Source: Siphonodentalium dalli
Taxonomy: Eukaryota > Mollusca > Scaphopoda > Gadilida > Siphonodentaliidae
Assembly (NCBI GenBank): GCA_032622095.1
Contig: CP136064.1
Coordinates: forward strand, 193,285,948 to 193,349,947
DNA: 64,000 nt
Direction: 5' to 3'
The notes beneath the pieces were generated by a model. It did not search any database and had not been told where the DNA came from. It saw only the letters and a program-made list of their open reading frames with translations. This document shows, piece by piece, positions 49,296-62,478 of the stretch. Made by a program: the position numbers and the translations under genes. Each line of letters begins with the position of its first letter. Position 1 is the first letter of the stretch.

Positions 49296-50940
49296 ACCAT
49301 TACTTAGTCTATACCAATTTTATTAGTCTAGTGGAGCAACTTCTGTTATACTGAATAACACGCAGTCACTGTGACAGACTTGGATACTTTAGGTGTTGTG
49401 AGAGTAACAGATCATCTCAGATAATGTGAGTTGATACACATGCAAATAATTCACTGATTAGTATTTTCTAGCCATTGATAGTCACATTAATGTTTGGGAC
49501 ATTTGCTCACTCTTGTTCTATTCTCACAATGATCTAGGCTTGAATGTCTTGGTTACATCAGGACAAGTTAATTTGTTTCAAATTTACATTTTCTCGAAGC
49601 TTCTCTCCAAAGAGTGTCACCTCACCGCCCATATGAGGCCCCAGTAACATAAATATGGTGTTATAGACTGTTTTAGCAGTTATAATATGTTTTAAACTGC
49701 TACAAATGTCAAATATGTATACAAAAGGTCTTTGGTTAAAAGTTTGCACGAGGCCAGTGGGGGGGGGGGGGTGGGTAATACAAAAGTTGCAGGAAGGTAT
49801 ACCGGGGGGGGGGGGGTGGGTGGTCCGAGAGGAAAAAAAACGATTTTTTTTTACAACCTATTGCAAATTTTTTAGAATTTCCATTTAGCAGTATGGAATT
49901 TGACCACACAGGAAGACCTATAGCATACTCTCATCACACACTGACCTGGAAACTCCATTGCATGTACATGTATGTTGTAGACAAATGCCTATCAGCCAGT
50001 ATTTGAAAAAAAATATCTTCATATTTACCTGTATTAACCATTTTTTTTTAAAACTAAAACGGCTTCTGAAACAGGTTAAACTGTCAATTGAACTAAAGGA
50101 TATACTTTCCCAGTCATATGAGTGATATCAGTAGGGTTTTTATTCGGTTTTAGACCAAAATTAGTGAAATTTGCCGGTTTGGGGGTGGTGGGTACCCGAA
50201 AATGCCAGACGAAAAAAACGGCATACCATCCTGCAAATGTTTTACTACCCCCCCCCCCCCCGACGAGGTTGTAAAAAAAAAGAGTTTTTGACTCTCGGAA
50301 CACACACCCACCCCGGCATACATTCCCGCAAATGTGTTATTACCTCCCCCCCCCCCCCGGTGCATACACATTTAAAACAAAACCGAACATTTCGCCCAAT
50401 GGCTATACTATGATTGCGTTACTCCTCTTTCCGATTCACACCATGCAACCAGCAAAATGACCGGAACATAACAGCCTCAATGATGAAATTGTTACTTTGG
50501 GCCACAATTTGAACGTTTTATATTCTAAAAAGCGAAGATTCCAACATAAAGTGAACTCTTCAAAACTGGATTAAAGAATATACAGGCACATATAGGCATG
50601 TCATCAACAATATGTGTACTCTTTTGCCGGATAACAAAACAGTTGTCACCCTTGTTTTCGTGAGACACATGTATATGTCGACGTTCTTGACATGTAATGT
50701 CACCATCGGGCCTGGCGGCCCTCGGGTTACAGTCCAGGTCTCGAGCGGGCGACAAATCCCCGTGTCTCTGTATACTATTTCTGATTGGGCAAAATCCGGG
50801 AAAAAATCATATTGGACTCCCGAAAGTTATATTGGACTCAAATCGAGTCCAATATGACTTCTATAAAATTATCTGAATCCGGATATGGATAAACATACAC
50901 ATGTATAATACAAATGTCATTATATGGTTACGTAGCGTTT

Positions 50941-52125
50941 TTCCGAAGACCCATAACTCCGAAGGTCCGATTCTCCGAAGGTCAGATTCTCCGACGCCCC
51001 GATTCACCGAAAGCCCATAACTCCGAAGTCCCGATTCTACGAAATCCCATAACTCCGAAGACCCATAACTCCGAAAGCCCATAACTCCGAAGGCCTATAA
51101 CTTCGAACGCCCATAACTCCGAAGGTCTATAACTCCGAAGGGCCGATTCTCCGAAGGTCCGATTCTCCGAAGGTCCGATTCTCCGAAGATCATGTTTTAT
51201 CGCTTATTAAATAGTGTACAGCCCAGTGGCGGTGTCAATGGGGCCCTAGGGAAGACCGCCCCCAAAAAACATGTCAAATGTCATGTAAACGTCAGGAAAT
51301 CCCTCCTAGGCATTCAGATTCACAGTGTTCCTGCCCAGGGGAGCCCCCGGACCAACGATTGGGGGCGACCCCCCCCCATGTATGATATGCATGATATATC
51401 CCCCACATATCCCCCACATATGCTAATTAATGTGCACCCCTAAATGGGAACCCTGGCTCCGCCACTGGTGTGCACCGGGTATATTATAACGCAACGCTGC
51501 AAGAATGTCAGAGTAGCCTAACATGCACAGGGGCGACAAGTTCTTCCCCGTTCACCCCTGTACATTTTACTCTGGCATCTCATGGGCCAACGTAACGTTA
51601 TAGTATCTGGTGTATAGTCAGTGGCGGGCCAGGATTCCCATTAAGGTGGGGGCAGTAGGAACAGTTTGAATATTTTGATGCCCCATGAACGATTTCCGGG
51701 CGTTTACATGACATTGGACATGTTTTGGTAGGGGCCCATATTGTCTGAAATAGCAAGTCGAGGTTTAATGGGGCAGTGGGAATTTTGGGACCCCTTGGCT
51801 TCGCCACTGGACTGTACACTATTTAGTAAACGATAATACCCCGATAAAACAAAATCTTCGGAGAATCGGACCTTCGGAGAATCGGACCTTCGGAGTTATG
51901 GGCCGTCGGAGAATCGGCCCTTCGGAGTTATAGGTCTTCGGAGAATCGGCCCTTCGGAGTTATGGGCTTTCGGAGAATCGGATCTTCGGAGTTATGGGCC
52001 GTCGGAGAATCGGGTCTTCGGAGTTGTGGGCCGTCGGAGAATCGGGTCTTCGGAGTTGTGGGCCGTCGGAGAATCGGGTCTTCGGAGTTGTGGGCCTTCG
52101 TAGTAATAGGTCTTCGGAAAACCGG
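50941..52125. repeat. Foldback element with 16 bp minisatellite arms
   Basis: The left arm (50941-51188) is about 15 tandem 16-mers of two alternating types, CCATAACTCCGAAGGY and CCGATTCTCCGAAGGT. The right arm (51856-52125) is the same array in reverse orientation. Inside, AATAGTGTACAGCCCAGTGG and ACATGTCAAATGTCATGTAAACG are also inverted, so the arms extend to about 51350 and 51640. It ends 400 nt downstream (in transcription sense) of Wnt6 exon 3. Confidence 0.85.
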
Positions 52126-52144
52126 TCTGACACCCATTATATAA

Positions 52145-52270
52145 TGTACAGTATTTGTTTTCTTGTACTCGTCCAGATTGTGGTGAAAAGTCATGGACTC
52201 GACACTATGCGCGTCTCGTCCAATAGGACTTTTCACCACAACCTGGACTCGTACAAGAAAAAACTGTACA
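52145..52270. repeat. Palindrome with about 45 bp arms
   Basis: TGTACAGT..TTTTCTTGTACTCGTCCAG..TGTGGTGAAAAGTC (52145-52192) is inverted at 52227-52270 around a loop of about 34 nt. It adjoins the minisatellite foldback and lies 256 bp from Wnt6 exon 3. Confidence 0.8.
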
Positions 52271-52526
52271 CAACATTGTAAAATAACTCTGTAATATTAA
52301 AGGTACTCAATCCGATTCGATAATCCCCATATAATCATATATATAGTTACTCTTCTCTTGATGAGGTAACAATAAAGAGCGTAAACTTGGTACTCGTGTG
52401 TTGCAACGTTTTAAACAGCTACATGTATATATTTATTTGTTTAATTAGGGTTTTAATATGGTTTAAGCCGCTAGGCATTATCACGACGAGATATAGTTGG
52501 GAGGTCTATCCAGATCAGCAACTCAC

Positions 52527-52801
52527 CCGACGACCCGCTTCGTTGTTATGGAGTTGTATTTTCGTGCTGATATCGGCCCTCCTCTTTTTCCGTCGTGCGT
52601 CCATGAATTCTTTTGATTTCAAGTAACCGAACTCGACATTGTCCCCGCATCCTCCCCATTCCCACTCGCCGTCCGTTTCCTTGTCCCTTATTTTGTTGTC
52701 ACATGTACACTGTAGAAGAGCACCCGTACTGCATGACTGTGTCACTCTATACACAACACCGGCTGCAGTTATTGCATATATGAATGCAGTCTCTCTGTAA
52801 T
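52527..52801 (-). CDS. Wnt6: Wnt6 exon 3
   Basis: 275 nt coding for the central Wnt domain. Acceptor CTTACCCCAACAG before 52801; the first two bases (AT) complete a GAT codon begun in exon 2, giving D-YRETAFIYAITAAGVV. It continues RVTQSCSTGALLQCTC, EWEWGGCGDNVEFGYLKSKE and FMDARRKKRRADISTKIQLHNNEAGRR, then donor CGG|GTGAGT (phase 0). WEWGGCGDxVxFG, FMDAR and LHNNEAGR are hallmark Wnt blocks, and RRxDI after FMDAR.K.R fits Wnt6. A later candidate acceptor (TTACAG at 52800-52795) would lose conserved residues and was rejected. Confidence 0.94.
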
Positions 52802-53307
52802 CTGTTGGGGTAAGAGTGAAAGATGTGTAAGCACATTCAGCAAATTCATGATCATTTGTGAAAATCTAATTTTCGAAGTGACGTCAATTGACCAATGTTA
52901 TATGGATATTTTTCATAAATTTTGATTTCGATTATGATATTAGTACACAATTTCTGTGTAATGGCTTGGAGTACCTTGAATTATTACGTTTGTGTTTAAA
53001 TTTTTAGATTTATGTTAAGTTTTTTATAAGTGAGATTCCGGTTTAAAAATGTACGTCACGGAAGCAAAAGTTCCTTTGAACAATAGACATTCACCTCAAA
53101 ATAAATACAAAATTATGCTTAATGTGTGAATACGTCTATCTAGGCTATCGCCTGTCATTGTCACTCAATGTTTCTTTGATTAGACTGGTCCCTGAGAAAA
53201 AAAACTGCGAACATCCCCCAAAAGACATAGGAGCTTGAACCTATCAGTAACACTAACCAGTACATGTAATGCCATTAAAAATTTGAATCATTGACATTGG
53301 ACAGTGC

Positions 53308-53650
53308 AACACATCCTCGCGCAAATACGCACATAATCGACCTATAATGTGAAATAGGTTCACAGTGGATAATTTGATTCTGAAATAAGCAGATAATGGA
53401 CTCATATCCGTTGTTTTATGGCGCGCGCCACAGTGAAAACACATTTTAAAGAGCGTGCACCAGATAAGTCGCGAGTTGGCTTATTTGGCCCATTGTCCGC
53501 ACATAATGAACCTCTAATTAAGTCAGTATGAATCGATAATATGACTAAAACACTCTCATTTTCAGTTCATTTTCGACTCAAAATAAATCGATGCTAAGCA
53601 GATTTTTTCGACCTAAAACAGTTTATATTATAAGCAGAAAATGTGGGATT
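53308..53650 (+). repeat. Dispersed repeat of about 350 bp, copy 2
   Basis: Same repeat as 21533-21885: CTCGCGCAAATACGCACATAATCGACC at the start, AAGCAGAAAATGTGG at the end. An inverted fragment (GCGCTCTTTGTAATGTGTTTTCACTG...CCATAAAACGGATA) lies at about 60395-60510. Confidence 0.7.
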
Positions 53651-53876
53651 TTTCGGGAGAACAGGCTGGACAGTCAAGTAAGATTGGAGAGCATATTTTG
53701 GTTAAAAAGTTTGTGGCTGAGTAGGTGATTTGTCCAGGTACAACAATAAGATACGCCCGCTTTGTCGGAATCATCAATTACAGTTGACTGAGATGAAAAC
53801 CAGCTTCGCCATTGCTGGGCGACTTACCACGATTTGATGCACGTTCGTGGTTACTTGTACGTTGAAATCAGTAATT

Positions 53877-54031
53877 CCCTAAATAATCGAATCCTTAACC
53901 ACAGCAGAATTGTGGGTAATTTTTATTGATTTAGTGGGAAATATGGAATGGCAACAAGCCATATTTCCGACTAAATTCTGAACAATTACCCATAATTCTG
54001 CTGCGGTTAAGGAGTCGATTATTTAGGGCAT
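53877..54031. repeat. Long palindrome, about 70 bp arms
   Basis: CCCTAAATAATCGAATCCTTAACC..GCAGAATT..GGGTAATT..GGAAATATGG (left) is inverted as CCATATTTCC..AATTACCC..AATTCTGC..GGTTAAGGAGTCGATTATTTAGGG (right), nearly perfect with a short loop. One end of the same family is at about 17163. Confidence 0.85.
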
Positions 54032-54164
54032 TACTGAAATACATTCCCATCGGGTGTGATTAATGTTCAGTGCATATGGGATAATAATACGATTAACTTG
54101 TCTCAAAAATGTGAAATTAGCAATATATTGCTTCTATAATTTTGTATTGGGAGACTCCATGGCC

Positions 54165-54571
54165 GAATTCGTCATCTCCGGTTTGAACATGTCTATGTAA
54201 CCTCTATAAATCCGTGGTTTACATCCGAGACCGCAAGTCTAAGTAACGCATTCGTCATACGTGGTTTAAGCCGGGTCCAGCCAGAACAGTGGCTTTGCAG
54301 TAGCATATCTGTATCGTCGAGATAATTAATCGTACTTTTTTCTAATGCGGACCGTCGCGTTCTATTAATACGAATGTCAATAATTACGACAGCGAGCATA
54401 TTTTGATTGGAAATTTATAGCGAGAAGCACCCACACCTGTAAAGTATGTGGCGATAATTTTTTGTCAATTTTGATAGACGTTTTGCGTTTTTAAGCTTAA
54501 ACCGGCAACTAAACCATATAATTCGATGGACCAGCTAAACCAGGTTTACGGAGGCTTGGCCTGAGATGACG
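54165..54571. mobile_element. Palindromic MITE with CGAATTCGTCATCTC termini
   Basis: Left end CGAATTCGTCATCTCCGGTTT and right end GAGATGACGAATCCG are inverted. Internal AAACCxGGTTTAxG motifs repeat on both sides. A solo end (GGAGATGACGAATCCGGCCC) lies near 58314. Confidence 0.55.
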
Positions 54572-55072
54572 AATCCGTCTTTTCTGGAACGCGGTTTAAA
54601 AGGGTGGAGCTGTAAATAACCTTGATCGAGGGCGTGTCTAAGAGGCGACTGTCGACTGGTGTTATGGTGTCACATTTTATTCATTTGCACGCAAGCATTG
54701 CTCAGATATGGACATCTTCTTTAATATGATTTTTGCAACAATCTTATGGTCCGTTTTTGGCTTCAGGCAATCACAAATAATTGTGCATTCTACGAATTCA
54801 TTTGAAGTGTCAAACGTAATAATTTTGACACCAAGCGAAGCTACTACATGACCAGATATGATATATACATTGTTTGCAATCCTAAATTTATATTGCTTTA
54901 TGCAGGTCAAATTCGATAACTTATTTTGATATAGATCATACCATGAACCTCTACTGTGGCTACGCCCACAGATATAATATTCCACCAGTTCAAAACCTGG
55001 GAACTTTTTGATGTTCTGCTTGACGGAAATGTATAACAACGAAAAAAGCAACGAATGCAATATATATTTTTA

Positions 55073-55592
55073 TTAAAGATACGGGCGGCGTTGTCGGTGG
55101 GTATGCTGTTAAAATATTCAGCTCCGTCAAAAACCGCCACAAACAGAAAGAATAGTAAACAGACATTGTTCTTATACCAATCAGAAATATGGCATAAACA
55201 GTATGTTATTATCAAATGTTTTTCATTTGTTATGTAAACAAAAGCAAAAACGTTACAGAACCTGGCTTTTGTTTAGATCCGGATATGGTAAACACAAAGA
55301 GCGTCATTTGTTACTGTTTTCCTGATATGGAAATAATAAAGAGCGTTTATATCATTTGTGTGTGATTAACCAATATAATTGCGCTGTGCTATGTAAACAG
55401 AAGCAAAACATTTGCAACACGAGAAGGTTCATGTTCACGTACACCATCGTACGTCTTGAGGACAAAATACAAATTACGCGCTGATTATGTTTGGCATATG
55501 AACAAAATTATATATATTTTAATATTCCTTCCGTTGATGGCGATTTGAACAAATATGAATATTTCTGTAACGAACGCCGCCCTTGCCTTTAA
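55073..55592 (+). mobile_element. TTAA-type MITE, copy 4
   Basis: Same element as 19501 and 20399, flanked by TTAA at 55073-55076 and 55589-55592. Carries GATCCGGATATGGTAAACAC and AATAATAAAGAGCGTTTA. Confidence 0.8.
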
Positions 55593-56184
55593 AACTTGTC
55601 CCTTATACAATAATGTATTACACAGTAGGTGAAGTTCCCAGTTCGAGATTGCACGATATGCAAACCAAATTGCTTTGCGTCACTTACAATCATGGAATTT
55701 TCCTCAAACAAGTCGCTTAAATCATGCCATCTCGATCTGTACTAACCCCAGTCTGATTAAAACCAGACCTAATTTTCATTACTTTCAAATTAGTTGAGAG
55801 TTGACTGTAAGGAAACCTTGGTCTAGTAATTAACTAGACTGTACTAACCCTACTGTGAAATAAATTATTACGGCATTGTTATTAACAAAGAAATAAGTTC
55901 CCTGTGTTGTCTGATCCAAGTTACAACGTTCCCCTTCAGACGAGGTAAGAAAATCAAAAGATTCCCATGCTTTGAACCTGTGGAGTATGCTCTCAACGGG
56001 TGTAGCCAGAGTAAAAATCGTGGCATGATCTAATGTTGATGCGAAAGGCTGGACCTATAGCGAAGTGCACAACATTTTACACGCGATTTTATTCGTTTTG
56101 TATAATAACGGTTTGAAATTCGAGTTAAATCTTTCGTTTTGTTGGAATGTTAGAATTTGAAAACACGACAGCAATAACACGTGT

Positions 56185-56189
<5 letters not shown>

Positions 56190-56227
<38 letters not shown>
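56190..56227. repeat. (GA)n microsatellite
   Basis: About 18 GA units in an otherwise unremarkable part of the Wnt6 intron. Confidence 0.95.
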
Positions 56228-56229
<2 letters not shown>

Positions 56230-59200
56230 CCTTTATACCGCCATCTTGATACAACGTGTGTTCCATTGTATTTTATCTGGAGAGGGGCTTCATAAGTTTA
56301 AAAATTGTGTGCCCAATCCCTTTAGTATATTATGCAAATAAGATATGTTTCAAGTAAAGTCAATTTTCGATTGCACCCCCTCCTCAAGAAAACGGAAATT
56401 TCTGAGTCAGAGACATTTGCAACTCTTTAGTTCGAAATTGTCCAATTGGTACTTTAACTTCCAAAAACCGCACAATCTTACACCGTTCAAAATTGCCATT
56501 TCAATTCAAAAAATTTACCGCAAGCTGGAAAGTATTATTGTTGCCTAAGATGAGAGGGTGGTGACCCAAACCCCATATGACCTTCCACACAAATTTAGTC
56601 AGAACTGACGAACCATAACGTTCATGATTTTGACCACATTTCTCCTGTTATTAGGGGAGGGTTTGCTCTCGTTTGTAGTGAGACCTTTCAACTTTGGTCA
56701 AAATTTCAACTTTATGACCGACACAATATCAGTTAATCATATCTGACCATAATAGATTGAAATTGTTCTGATAGTTTCCAACCATTATTATTTTAATGTT
56801 GCGTTTTCAGACCACTTCGGGTCAATGTGTGACTGCAATGGTCATCAGTTGAAAAATGTTCAACAATAGGCGGACGTGATACTGTTGTTCCCGTTGAAGA
56901 GGTGTTAATTCTAAGTTTGGACCCACGACCACGAAAAAAAGAGACCCTCCGGTGTTCAGATGGCGCTTCTGGTGTGTACTCATAATAAAGTTGTCTTTAC
57001 TTGACTGTTGGTTGACTTCTTGGTCCACGATTGACTGGATGGTCTCCACTGGGATGTCCATCATCTCTACAATTTTGAACCAGATACCACTCGCAAGATC
57101 GCGTAATTCCATTTGCACCCCACCTTTGGTTGAACTTATTCTTAAATCTTTCCAATTATTGGTAATTTATTTCTTTACAGACACGCCTCCTAATTTCGGA
57201 AAACTGTGTCTGAAAACGACAAACTTCCTAGTATACATGTAATTACTGGTTGTAAAATTTCAACCTAATATTGTTGCGAAATTTCCAACTATTGTTGTGT
57301 CACAGTCTCAGGCATGAACTTTCCAACTGTTGAACATTTAGAACATAGTCTGGGGTGAGATAGTCCACCCCCTCTTGTCGCCACGTCCCTGATGGTTATC
57401 TTTGACTGGATTAAATTTCCTAGTTAGCTAAAATATTCACATTCTCTTATAACTACTCACAAAATAGTCTCGTCTGTTTTTGTAAAACTATTAATAACAC
57501 TGATCGCGGGCACGCTGTGAATAACATGAAATGTGATATGTAATACTAACTGAAACATCCTTTATTCAGCATCTGAGGGGCCTGTACAAAGGAACCTGCA
57601 ACCACTTTGTGCGCTTCGCGCACATTTTCATGTTAGACAGAGCCTTTATTCAGCGATGGCCCCTTTTGATCGTTCATTTTTGATATTTAAAACAAAAAAT
57701 TCTTTGTTTTAAATTCAATTTTTGAAATTACTGTTTTGGATTGAACTCATTGTTCAATTTAACAAAGAGTATTACTAGTTTTTAAAGTAACGTCGTTATA
57801 TCATCCACCAGATTACCCAGAATCACCACACCAAATGTGGCTGAAATAGGTCCAGGGGCACGACACATCGTACTCTTTTTATATATAGATATACCTGTAA
57901 TGATCACCAACCGCTACACCTTATTTTGTTATTTCGAGTAAAGCAACTTGCAGAAAATCTATCGCAAACAAAGTGACGAAGAGCGCGTGAAACTTGTGTT
58001 CAGCGACATGCCGATTGTCAGATTGATTTCAACCCAGAATGAGATCGGATTAGTCCATGAGCGATACTTGTTTCTCAATGAATAAGTCACACGAGCGTGC
58101 GCACGTTCGTTCTAATTGCTGGCGTGTCAATAAACATTATATCGGCCCACTTTTGTTCCGGTTGGTAACATGATTGTTGTGTCTGCATGCTCATATCACC
58201 GAATATAGTTATCAATTAACTGGCAACTGAACGACAAAAACATCCCCTTAGACCCGGTTGGCTGTACCACCAATGTAGGTTTAAACCAGGTTTAAATTCA
58301 AGGGTTTAAATCGGAGATGACGAATCCGGCCCATAAGATGCTACAACTTGTGTCATCAATAACATTTGTAGTTTTGTGCAAATAAAATGTTTCAAGCAGA
58401 GATGAGCTCAGACGAGATTTGTACATGAATTATAGGTACGCCACCAGTAACTAACTAACCGATCCCATAGACTCACTATCTGATAAATCATGACTTGTTA
58501 TCCCAAGAGTCATTTATTTGGCGATGTTGTGGATTTTAGTAGCAAAATAAAGGCCATACATAATTTAGCAAACAACAGAGAGGGCTTGGGAGGGGAAAAA
58601 AACTAACAGTAAGTTATTTCTGGATCAGAAATCCAGTTGACATTCTCGCTACTTGTGTAGCCGATGAATTAATATCTCGCAATGTGCATACGCGGATGCT
58701 TTGCTTTCGGGTAATTTTGTGTTACATGGAAGCGTTTATATGCATGTAAAGAAGGAGAAATCGTTTCAGAAAGATAAGACGACGCACATGGACGTTCGTG
58801 GTCCCGAATATAACTCGCGCTCTATTAGTGATACCTGTACATATTGGTTGCAATTGGCATTGGGTCAGTTCAAGTGACATGCTATAGATGCGGCAAGCTT
58901 ACTGGATGAATCCGTGAATATACATTCGAAGCGAGTCTGCAGATGTAATTTAATTTCTCCGCCTCATCCCATCGGCGCGTCAATCAGCAATAAGTACCAC
59001 CCACATCAGTTCTGTTCGCATCAGCCCGCCATTCATCTGCTGAAGATGTTTTCGCGAACAACATATGAATTAGCAATGATAGCAGAATTTGATACACATG
59101 CGGCATATTCGCAAAACGCATGTTGAAGTTCAAAAGAGCTAGAAAATTGAGAACACCTCGGAATTTGCAACAAACGTTTGATGTTCGTTTCGACTTGTGT

Positions 59201-60008
59201 CTAGCATTATCTCGGAATGTTTCGTATATTAACGCTCACACACTCCCGTATGTTTCCATACATGTAACGGTAACAGGGTCCACTTCCTTCGTTCGACTAG
59301 GTCAAGTTTCAAAAGTTGTATGACCAATTGGTATCGCTGTGGTTCGTCTGCGCCCGCATGTGATAACAGTGCTCATCGCAATATATTTAGCTCTATACAT
59401 AAATGAAATTATAATGAATTTGAAAAAGCTTTAACCAACGAAATTCGGCAATTTCCAGACTTGATAACCATCACATAATTCCAACTGAAGGGAATATATT
59501 ATATGATCAACATTGGTCTATAACTACATGTATGGCATACTAATGTATGGAGCATATAACCTTGCACATTGTATGTCTCGGGAATAATGTTTAAAAGGAA
59601 TTTGCCGCCTGATACGCCTATTCACCTATCTTAATTTTGACATCAGAGTTGGCAATATTTACTATGATGAATACAACATTTTGATGATGAAGACATGGAC
59701 AGAACAGAGAAGGAGAAGATGATCTAGCCGCAAGCAAATATCCGCTTTTGTTGAGATATCTCAAGAAATAGAAAGGTCGAAGTAATGAATAAAGACTTTA
59801 TTATAAAGCGCGAAAGGCAGGTCGCCGAGTTCGAGAAATACATGTAAATATATTTATGAAATGATGGTAAAGTATGTAATTACAATGTATGCGTACAAGT
59901 ACACTATATTATTATATATGGAGGAAGAAGATTAGTTAGATTTAAGGAATGGGGATGTATTTATGAGGAATATGCTAAATATGATAGGAAAGATATAGAG
60001 AAAGCGTG

Positions 60009-60030
60009 AGGGGGGGGGGGGGGGGGGGGT
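60009..60030. repeat. Poly-G tract
   Basis: About 20 consecutive G in the Wnt6 intron; length may be an assembly estimate. Confidence 0.9.
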
Positions 60031-62478
60031 ATGTTTGTTTGTGAAAGAAAGCCACACATGATTCTTTTACGGAAGTGTTAATTCGGTTATTTCCCTTTGC
60101 CTAAGCGTACGTTGACACTCACAAGTTTGCACGGTGTCTTTTGTCGTCGTTTCTTAGTAGAAAACCATATGGTGCCAGAATATGAACGACAAGATGCATA
60201 TAAAATGTAACTTTGCCACATCTAACGACATGAGAAGTAAAATTTCTATAGTTCCACATGTAACGGTGCTACTGACATTTGCCTTCCAATCTCCTGAAAA
60301 TAAGCTCATATTGAACTTATTTCGAATACACAAATATCAGAATTATTTGAATCTGAATTACGCTCTATGTGTACCTAAATCGACTTACCAGATGTGCGCT
60401 CTTTGTAATGTGTTTTCACTGTGTCCCGCGCCATAAAACGGATAAAAAGTCCAATATATATATATATGGGCTTATTTCAGTATCAAATATTATAAATAGG
60501 TTAATTATGAACGTGTTTTCACGAGGGTATGTTGTTCAAATGTCTGTATAAATTGATTCTTGTGAGATAACTGCATGCTCTTTGCAGGCAAATTTCAGTA
60601 GCATCGCCACAGGTGGAACTACAGAGATTTTACATCTGACGTAGTTATCTGTGGTATATATATGCATTTTTACGTTCATTTTCGGGCACCATATGGTTTT
60701 ATACGACGAAATGCGTGCAAAACATACAGTGCAAACTTCAGGGTGCTATAAGCCTCCATTGGTCAAATAAAAACTTAAATTGTTTTCGGTATCTCCGTTA
60801 ACGATTCCTTCAATAACGATATGACGGTCTCGATGCCGAAAAAGATACCTATGTTAATATTCGACTGGTACGTATGTGATCACTGTCCACTTCCATAACA
60901 CTTAATCATCCCCCACTGATCAGTCATTTGAGAAAATAACGTCTTCATAGAAGGGGGCACCGATTATGTGTATATAACTTTGCTAGCACGTGCACTACCG
61001 ATTTAACCAGCACGTGCTCGGCTGGAATCCAAAAAACAATAAACACCATGAGATGATCACTTCAAAAAACATGTGCGCGATAAAATGTAAGCGACGCGCG
61101 AGGAAGGTATGAAACGCACGAACTACCGGCAATTCCCTACATGCATTCGTTTCTTTGAAGTTGATTATCTAATGTGGCACATAATTTTCTGATGAGAAAA
61201 TATATCATGCGCTCTAGCAGAAAAGTATTTCATCGTCTTAGATAATAGCTGTCGGAAGCTTTGAAGTGTAAAACGATAGCTTTGATCTCGAGCCGTTTGG
61301 TCATCTGCAAATCTGGTTCTGAGAAATTTCCCTTTGATCTCTTTATTAAATGACCCCTTTAAAGTGATTGGAATCTGGAGTCTTCCTTCTTTATTCTATA
61401 AAAAACATTTCTTCTAACATTCTGAAGATCATTTAGCCATGTGGCAGCAACACAGTAAAACCCCTTATAAAATATTCTGCATTATGTGTTTGGAGCTATG
61501 CGTGCAAAAGCATTGTGTTCAAAGCTCTATAAACCAGTTTTCGCGATGGGTGATATGCCCGATTTTGTGTTGCGCTTTTATTTGTGGGATATATCTGTCA
61601 CTTAGATTCCACCAAATTGCAGGAGTTAAGTCATCTTCCACGCATCACTTGCGGTGAGTTATATATATATATACAACTTATGAAACTGAAATACGATATC
61701 CGTACCCAAAATTCACGAAAAGTATGTTAGCGCAGATATATTTGAAGTTTAGCTGGAAGCTGCGAAATTTCTATTTACCAGTCAAAAAATTCATTGTTAT
61801 TCTATAATATTTCTTGTAAATTTCAAGCAATGTTTTTATGATTTGGTCAAAAACAAACAAAAACACAGATAATGGAGCAATGCCGCAAACGTTTGCCTAC
61901 CATCGTCCATCGCTCTCCAATTGGACCATCTGTACACGTATGGCGGCCATTGTCTTGTCATCAAATGACCCCGAAAAAGTGAGTCCCGCCGAGTTGATAA
62001 CAAGGCGCAAATAGCGAATGCTTGCAATCACAACAACTGCGGGGTTCGTTCTGTAAAATAAATTGCAACTGGTTCACAAGGGACCAGTAGTCCATTCGAC
62101 AAAACATACTCCGCTCTAGACTTCGGCGCTGTAGCATTTACGATGGGTAGAATCGGCTTCTCGCTCGCAATGGGCCATTTTCTGTCGCTCGTCAGAGTTT
62201 AACTGTTTTATGGTTACAAGGAGAAATTTCCTTATTTATTATTAATATAAACCAGCATTAATTGTCCTACCCACCAACGAATAAAATAAAAATACTTATG
62301 CCCTAAGCTGAAGACAAGTAAACACATATCAGTGTAATCGGGCTGCACATGTGAGTTAACACCAGCTTTGATATCTCTACTTGTGATTGACAAATGATCA
62401 AACGGCTTCCTAGCATGAAATTCCTAAACAAAAATGGTCAAATTCACTAGAACGCAACCAGTCACATTAGATACACAC

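Larger units (their letters stand above)
47530..50370. mobile_element. Long foldback element with poly-G/poly-C arms, interrupted by a MITE
   Basis: Left arm blocks (TCATATGACTGGGGAATTATC, AGTTTAACCTGTTTCAGAAG, GCATTGGAGTTTCCAGGT, GCTAAATGGAAATTCTAA) recur inverted in the right arm (49865-50165). Runs of G near 47540, 49755 and 49805 have C-run partners near 47595, 50250 and 50345. Arms span about 47610-48400 and 49865-50165 around a loop of about 1.5 kb. The left arm is split by the GTCC MITE at 47728-48250, while the right arm is uninterrupted and shows the empty site. Confidence 0.65.
45188..52526 (-). other. Wnt6 intron 3 (7.3 kb)
   Basis: Bounded by donor CGG|GTGAGT (52526) and acceptor CCAG (45188-45189). 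Contains foldback elements and MITEs listed separately, and no exon-like frame. Single G and C tracts of 13-26 nt near 47540, 47595, 49755 and 49805 belong to the foldback. Confidence 0.85.
52802..62478 (-). other. Wnt6 intron 2 (9.7 kb)
   Basis: Bounded by donor AGAG|GTGTGT (62478) and acceptor CAACAG (52802). Contains MITEs, a second copy of the 350 bp dispersed repeat, a GA microsatellite and a G tract, all listed separately. Frames of 60-100 codons (for example 56822-57118 minus, 58914-59126 plus) lack motifs. 57.2-62.4 kb shows nothing recognisable besides the G tract. Confidence 0.85.

Noticed and set aside
50941-51188. Regular short repeats resembling a CRISPR array
   Set aside because: Units are 16 bp with no spacers, in eukaryotic intronic DNA, and mirrored in inverted orientation; it is a minisatellite.
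52795-52800. TTACAG as acceptor of Wnt6 exon 3
   Set aside because: It would drop the conserved D-Y-R before ETAF. The upstream CCCCAACAG at 52802 restores DYRETAF and matches the phase of exon 2.
56822-57118. 98-codon minus-strand frame inside Wnt6 intron 2
   Set aside because: No recognisable domain, no splice context, and overlapped by an equally long frame on the other strand.
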